This document shows, one piece after another, positions 59,873-64,000 of a DNA stretch of 64,000 nucleotides. The DNA comes from CAZSMC01 sp964607755 (lineage in GTDB: Bacteria; Zhuqueibacterota; Zhuqueibacteria; Residuimicrobiales; Krinioviventaceae): contig CAZSMC010000015.1 of the NCBI GenBank assembly GCA_964607755.1, positions 9,585 through 73,584 of the forward strand. Direction: 5' to 3'. Positions within the stretch are counted from its first letter, which is position 1, and each line of letters starts with the position of its first letter. Below the pieces are notes generated by a model. The model was not told the origin of the DNA. It made no database searches and saw only the letters and a program-made list of their open reading frames with translations. Both the position numbers and the translations under genes were made by a program.

Positions 59873-60694
59873 CCCGCCAAAACACACATTTGCCGGACGT
59901 TCGGGCACCTCAATGTTGGTAATTTTTTTACCTTTTGGATCAAAAACAGAAACGCCATCATTGGTCAGATAAACATTGCCTTGGTTGTCAATCGTCATAC
60001 CGTCCGAGCCTTCCGGTGCGAACAGCCGTTTATCCGCAAGTTCACCGGATTTTTTGATGGTGAAAGCATAGGTTTTTCCGGCGTTAATATCGGCGACATA
60101 AAGGATTTTACCGTCCGGAGTACCGATAATACCGTTTGGCTGCACAAAATCTGCTGCCACGCGTTTTAACGTCGATTGATTCGGCGAGACATAATAAACG
60201 GCGCGTACTTCCTGTGGTGGATTTTCGTGCTCCCACCACGGCCGTTTGTAAAACGGATCTGTAAAATAAATGCTTCCATTGGGGTGCACCCACAAATCAT
60301 TTGGCCCGTTGAACGCAGCCTTTTTGTATCCGTCAACAATTGTAGTTATGTCACCGTTTTTTGCAATCGCCACCAAACGATTGTGCAAATCGGCGCAGGC
60401 TAAAAGAGTCCCGTTGTTGTCAAAGTACATGCCGTTTGCCCGTTGTGGTGATGTGTGAAAGCTATCCAGCTTTCCTTCGACCGTCCAGAGGTAAATCAGA
60501 TTGTTGGGCTGGTCCGTGAAATAAACATTGCCTTTAGCATCTGTGGCAGGACCTTCAGTGAAGGAAAAACCATCAGCGAGTTTGATAACTTTTGCTCCTT
60601 CTGCAATCGGCGTTTGTGCGACAGCCAGTCCTGAAAGAGAAATAAGAATCAAAACAAGATAAAGCGAAAACATCTGCTTTGCGCTGTGACCCAT
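59873..60694 (-). CDS. SMP-30/gluconolactonase-like beta-propeller protein, secreted, 3' end lost in gap
   Basis: The ATG at 60694 (MGHSAKQMFSLYLVLILISLSGLAVAQ) has AAGGAG six bases upstream and yields a Sec signal. About 274 residues are visible. SMP-30/LRE motifs are plain: SFTEGPATDAKGNVYFTDQPNNLIY, AAFNGPNDLWVHPNGSIYFTDPFY, VQPNGIIGTPDGKILYVAD, and GSDGMTIDNQGNVYLTNDGV. These six-bladed propellers hydrolyse sugar lactones with a metal bound by Glu, Asn and Asp. Periplasmic location plus nearby sulfatases suggest sugar-acid lactone processing. The final 10-30 residues fall in the gap. Confidence 0.88.
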
Positions 60695-61080
60695 AATGTG
60701 CTCCTTAATAAAATGTGAACAAAACTCCCGTTTTATACCGATTTTATGAATAACATAGTATAAAAATATTTCCATACAATTAAAACAAAAATCTACCGAG
60801 TTTGATTGAGGAAAAAAACGGCATATTTCGGGTAAATGATTTGGTAACATCGATAGCTGGATTGGAATGTGGCGCTGGAATATGGCTTCTTATCCAGAAA
60901 ATTTTCTCTAGTTTAAAAACGATTCAATACGTATCCGGGCAGAGCCGGACAGCGACTTTTCCTTACTGTTGATTTGAAAAAATTAAATGCTTAATTTTCA
61001 AAGCGTGCTATGAAATATTTTTGAATGCATCCATGTTTTTTATGACTGAAATCGACTTGAAAGAAAAAAGAGGTGAATAC
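60695..61080. other. 386-base interval between divergent genes
   Basis: Control region for the SMP-30-like gene (minus) and transaldolase (plus). A TATTTTTG at 61016-61023 fits the FCB -7 box for the plus strand, 58 bases before the chosen GTG start, but no good upstream element accompanies it. I see no other structure. Confidence 0.4.
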
Positions 61081-62043
61081 GTGAATTTGCTCGATCAATT
61101 AAAGAAATACTCGACTGTCGTTGCAGATACTGGTGAAATTCAATCAATTCGTGAATATCAACCGCAGGATGCGACAACCAATCCATCCCTTTTATTAAAA
61201 GCTGCTCAAAAACAAGAATACCGGTATTTACTGGAAGACGCGCTGCGGCATTATGAAAAAGAATGCGATACAGAAAAAGATTTGAATCCTTTTCTGGAAA
61301 AACTGGCTGTCAACTTTGCCAAAGAAATTTTAACCATAATTCCGGGGCGCGTTTCTGTTGAAGTGGACGCTTCACTGTCGTTTGATACGGCCGGGACGAT
61401 CGAAACAGCCCGCCATTTGATTGGCATGTTTGAAGAGCAGGGTGTTGATCGCGACAGGATTTTGATTAAAATCGCTTCCACATGGGAAGGTTTCCGCGCT
61501 GCCGAACAACTGGAAAAAGAGGGCATTCACTGCAACTTGACGCTAATGTTTAGTTTCCCCCAGGCAGTAGCAGCAGCCGAGGCGAACGTCACACTGGTGT
61601 CGCCGTTTGTTGGCAGGATCCTTGACTGGCACAAAGCAAACCGAGGGGTGGATCATATTCCTCCGGAAGAAGACCCGGGTGTTGAATCTGTGCAGACGAT
61701 TTATAACTATTACAAAAAATTCGGTTATGAAACCGAAATCATGGGGGCCAGTTTCCGAAATACCGGAGAAATTTTGCAGCTCGTTGGTTGCGATTTGCTA
61801 ACAATCTCGCCAAAACTGTTAAAAGAACTGCAAGAAACAGAAGGAACTATTGAACGAAAATTGGACCCGAATGAGGCAAAATCCATGGACCTTGAAAAAA
61901 TAACGCTTGATGAAAAAACATTCCGCTGGATGCTAAACGAAAATGCTATGGCGACTGAAAAACTGGCCGAAGGTATTCGCCGTTTTTATGCCGACTGGAG
62001 AACTTTGAGCGGTTACATTTGGGAAAATTTCTGCAAAAAATAA
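61081..62043 (+). CDS. tal: transaldolase (TalB type)
   Basis: I choose the GTG at 61081: AGAGGTG lies just upstream and the protein then begins VNLLDQLKKYSTVVADTGE, aligned with the usual TalB start; a 20-codon extension to an ATG at 61021 does not look like protein family sequence. The 320-residue enzyme exchanges dihydroxyacetone units in the pentose phosphate pathway. Motifs: QPQDATTNPSLLLKA, VSVEVDASLSFDT, and ILIKIASTWEGFRAAEQLE with the Schiff-base Lys130. MGASFRNTGEILQLVGCDLLTISP closes the barrel. Length matches E. coli TalB (317). Confidence 0.95.
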   Translation: MNLLDQLKKYSTVVADTGEIQSIREYQPQDATTNPSLLLKAAQKQEYRYLLEDALRHYEKECDTEKDLNPFLEKLAVNFAKEILTIIPGRVSVEVDASLSFDTAGTIETARHLIGMFEEQGVDRDRILIKIASTWEGFRAAEQLEKEGIHCNLTLMFSFPQAVAAAEANVTLVSPFVGRILDWHKANRGVDHIPPEEDPGVESVQTIYNYYKKFGYETEIMGASFRNTGEILQLVGCDLLTISPKLLKELQETEGTIERKLDPNEAKSMDLEKITLDEKTFRWMLNENAMATEKLAEGIRRFYADWRTLSGYIWENFCKK

Positions 62044-62068
62044 ATCCACATTCAAAGAGGTTTTTACT

Positions 62069-63526
62069 ATGAACCGACGACACTTTATAAAATGCGCTGC
62101 ATCCGCAGCAGTTGCTTCAAGTTTGTCTGGATTTCGATGTTTACAGGAAAAATTAATGAATCCTAACATCGTTTTTATTCTTGCAGATGATATGGGCTAT
62201 GGCGATCCGCAATGCTTAAACCCTGAATCACAAATCCCGACGCCGAATATGAATCGGTTGGCTGAGGAGGGCATGGTTTTCACAGATGCACACTCTGGTT
62301 CAGCGGTGTGCACACCAACCCGTTACGGCGTATTGACCGGCCGGTATTCCTGGCGAACCCATCTGAAAAGCGGTGTGCTGTGGGGCTACTCGCCCATGCT
62401 TATCGATCCGCAGCGCATGACCACCGCATCTTTGTTGAAAAAATACAATTACCGGACAGCCTGTGTCGGCAAATGGCATCTGGGTCTTGGTGGTGAAGAA
62501 GAAACAGATTATTCGCAGCCGCTCCGTCCCGGGCCGCTGGATGTGGGATTTGATTATTTCTTCGGCATTCCTGCTTCGCTCGATATGATTCCCTACGTTT
62601 ATGTTGAAAATGATCATGTTGTGGAACTGCCCACCGAGACGATCGAAGAAAAGCGGGAGGGAGGCGTGTTTTGGCGCGGAGGTCCTATCGCGCCGAATTT
62701 CGACTTTGAAGAGGTGCTGCCAACGCTTACAGAAAAAGCTGTCAGTTTTATTGATAAATGCGCGGACCAGACACCCGATCAGCCGTTTTTTCTCTATTTC
62801 CCGCTGAGTGCGCCGCACACACCCTGGGTGCCGACAGAGGAGTTTCGCGGCACAAGCGGTGCCGGACTTTACGGTGACTTTGTTCATCAGGTCGATCACA
62901 TGATCGGCAGAGTGCTCGAGGCGCTGGATCGTCATAATCTGACGGACAACACACTGGTCATCCTTTCGAGCGACAACGGTGCGGATGAACGTTTCATCGA
63001 AGCTCAAGATCATGACGCGAATCATATTTACCGGGGGCAAAAATCAGATGCCTGGGACGGCGGGCATCGCATTCCGTTTATTGCTCGCTGGCCGCAGCAT
63101 GTTAAAGCCGGCAGTCAGTGCAACCAAACCATTTGCCTGAACGATCTTTTGCTTACATTTGCGGCGATCATCGATGAACCTGTACCCGAAGACGCCGGCG
63201 AAGACAGTTATAATGTTTTACCATATTTGCTTGGCGAGACAGACAGGTCCATTCGCGAAGCCACAGTTCATCATTCGGTGAACGGCACGTTTGCCATTCG
63301 CAAGGGACAATGGAAACTGATTTATGCGTGCGGCTCCGGCGGCTGGACAAAGCCCGAAGAGGATTGCGAGCCGGATGCGCCCAAATGGCAGTTGTATGAT
63401 ATGAAAAACGACGTCCGCGAACAGCATAATTTGTACAATGAAAGACAGGACATTGTGCAGGAACTTGACGCTCTTTTAAACCAGTACAAAGAATCCGGTA
63501 GAAGCGCGCCGTATGCCTCGCTGTAA
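62069..63526 (+). CDS. Tat-exported arylsulfatase-type sulfatase (S1)
   Basis: A 485-residue sulfatase with N-terminal Tat motif NRRHFIKCAASAAVASS. Motifs: NIVFILADDMGYGDPQC (metal Asp pair), the formylglycine signature CTPTRYGVLTGRYSWR with Cys81, CVGKWHLGLGG, VILSSDNGADERF, and WDGGHRIPFIARWP. It groups with arylsulfatase A-like enzymes and differs clearly from the sulfatase at 34454-35959. It should remove sulfate esters from polysaccharide fragments outside the cytosol. AGAGG lies upstream; the gene follows transaldolase by 25 bases. Confidence 0.93.
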   Translation: MNRRHFIKCAASAAVASSLSGFRCLQEKLMNPNIVFILADDMGYGDPQCLNPESQIPTPNMNRLAEEGMVFTDAHSGSAVCTPTRYGVLTGRYSWRTHLKSGVLWGYSPMLIDPQRMTTASLLKKYNYRTACVGKWHLGLGGEEETDYSQPLRPGPLDVGFDYFFGIPASLDMIPYVYVENDHVVELPTETIEEKREGGVFWRGGPIAPNFDFEEVLPTLTEKAVSFIDKCADQTPDQPFFLYFPLSAPHTPWVPTEEFRGTSGAGLYGDFVHQVDHMIGRVLEALDRHNLTDNTLVILSSDNGADERFIEAQDHDANHIYRGQKSDAWDGGHRIPFIARWPQHVKAGSQCNQTICLNDLLLTFAAIIDEPVPEDAGEDSYNVLPYLLGETDRSIREATVHHSVNGTFAIRKGQWKLIYACGSGGWTKPEEDCEPDAPKWQLYDMKNDVREQHNLYNERQDIVQELDALLNQYKESGRSAPYASL

Positions 63527-63544
63527 TAATTCGAGATTGGTAAT

Positions 63545-64000
63545 TTATTTTTTGATCCGTAAACCCAATTCTATCAACTGCTGCATGCTGACCGGTGAAG
63601 GCGCACCGTCCATAATGGACGTGGCGCTGGCTGTTTTGGGAAAAGCGATGACATCCCGAATCGATGTGTTGCCGGTTAGAATCATGATCAGGCGGTCGTA
63701 GCCAAAGGCGATACCACCGTGAGGAGGCGTGCCGTATTTCAACGCTTCGATCAAAAAGCCGAATTTCTGCTCGGCTTCTTCCGGTGAAATTTTGAGCGCA
63801 TCGAACATTTTCTTTTGCAGTTCCGGATTGGAAATCCTGATGCTTCCGCCGGCAATTTCAATACCGTTCATCACCAGGTCATAAGCGCGGGAACGTACAT
63901 TGCCCGGATCTGTTTGCAGTTTGTCCTCGTCACCAGGAGCAGGCGAGGTAAACGGATGATGCAGCGCGACATAGCGTCCCTGTTCCGGGCTCCATTCAAA
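63545..64000 (-). CDS. aspS: aspartyl-tRNA synthetase, C-terminal part (cut by window edge)
   Basis: The open frame runs to the right edge without a start and gives about 151 residues. It reads FEWSPEQGRYVALHHPFTSP, then YDLVMNGIEIAGGSIRI, and ends with YGTPPHGGIAFGYDRLIMIL and DVIAFPKTASATSIMDGAPS. These are class II motif 3 (GIAFGYDRL) and the C-terminal end of bacterial AspRS. The HHPFTSP block belongs to the bacterial insertion region end. It charges tRNA-Asp (or also tRNA-Asn). The gene converges on the sulfatase, with 18 bases between stops. Confidence 0.96.
   Translation of the reverse strand, partial: FEWSPEQGRYVALHHPFTSPAPGDEDKLQTDPGNVRSRAYDLVMNGIEIAGGSIRISNPELQKKMFDALKISPEEAEQKFGFLIEALKYGTPPHGGIAFGYDRLIMILTGNTSIRDVIAFPKTASATSIMDGAPSPVSMQQLIELGLRIKK

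Overview
The window looks like a scaffold piece from a metagenome-assembled genome of a Gram-negative bacterium of the FCB superphylum, with a Calditrichota/KSB1-like flavour. The evidence is: a type IX secretion sorting domain of the 'VPNPFN' kind (ends 39725), a Fibrobacter-type major paralogous domain (ends 53291), a DUF6057/PD40 gene pair (42445-45702), Lgt and an LpxH-like lipid A enzyme (so an outer membrane), lipoproteins with short lipoboxes, and a TAnnTTTG-type -7 box in one candidate promoter. Three 100-N scaffold gaps (43390-43489, 54803-54902, 59773-59872) each cut genes. Taxonomy is inference; no rRNA is present.

Layout. (1) 1-2796, minus strand: housekeeping cluster ispE - tRNA-Gln(UUG) - hairpin terminator - prs - rplY/ctc - pth (cut by the left edge). 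(2) 2837-18765, minus: one tightly packed exopolysaccharide/cell-surface glycan locus. In transcription order it encodes a STAS protein with a putative winged-helix tail, a Wza-like export protein, a Wzc-like chain-length tyrosine kinase, a UDP-glucuronate epimerase-like enzyme, an initiating sugar-phosphate transferase, a GT4 glycosyltransferase, AsnB-type amidotransferase, a GlpD-type flavoprotein, a methyltransferase, a second NAD-dependent epimerase, a pyruvyl transferase and a flippase-like/acetyltransferase fusion. A candidate promoter with a palindrome lies at 18880-18912. (3) 19095-24406, minus: glycogen synthase, a TPR lipoprotein, a barrel/Ig/TM protein, Lgt and the LpxH-like phosphoesterase. 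(4) 24570-36914, minus: glycan catabolism (GH106-like rhamnosidase, PhoD-like phosphatase, sugar MFS permease flanked by two paralogous lipoproteins, a URO-D-family protein, a sulfatase, an aldo/keto reductase), with a decayed hicAB module at 32621-32875.

(5) 37140-42456, mostly plus: Tat-exported aldo/keto reductase, a secreted eight-repeat SBBP protein with T9SS tail, a Gfo/Idh/MocA oxidoreductase, a thioredoxin-fold protein (minus) and a LysE-type exporter. (6) 42445-45702, minus: PD40 lipoprotein and DUF6057-like membrane protein. (7) 46573-53291, plus: Na+/Ca2+ antiporter, a second URO-D-family protein, a DUF5597-type glycoside hydrolase and a large multidomain lipoprotein. (8) 53494-59772: NYN-domain protein, SpmA-like protein (cut by a gap), Phd/YefM antitoxin (cut), then mutY - ablA - SSS transporter - ablB, which reads as an N-epsilon-acetyl-beta-lysine osmolyte operon with a built-in transporter. 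(9) 59873-64000: SMP-30-like protein (cut), transaldolase, a second sulfatase and the 3' half of aspS.

Together the genes describe a heterotroph that builds an acidic, probably pyruvylated/acetylated surface polysaccharide and degrades sulfated, rhamnose-containing polysaccharides using several Tat-exported enzymes. No SusC/SusD pair is visible in this window. I found no CRISPR array, phage or intact transposon. The points most worth follow-up are the STAS-winged helix protein heading the glycan locus, the flippase-acetyltransferase fusion, the ablA-transporter-ablB operon, the perfect 16-bp inverted repeat at 34252-34347, and the hicAB relic.
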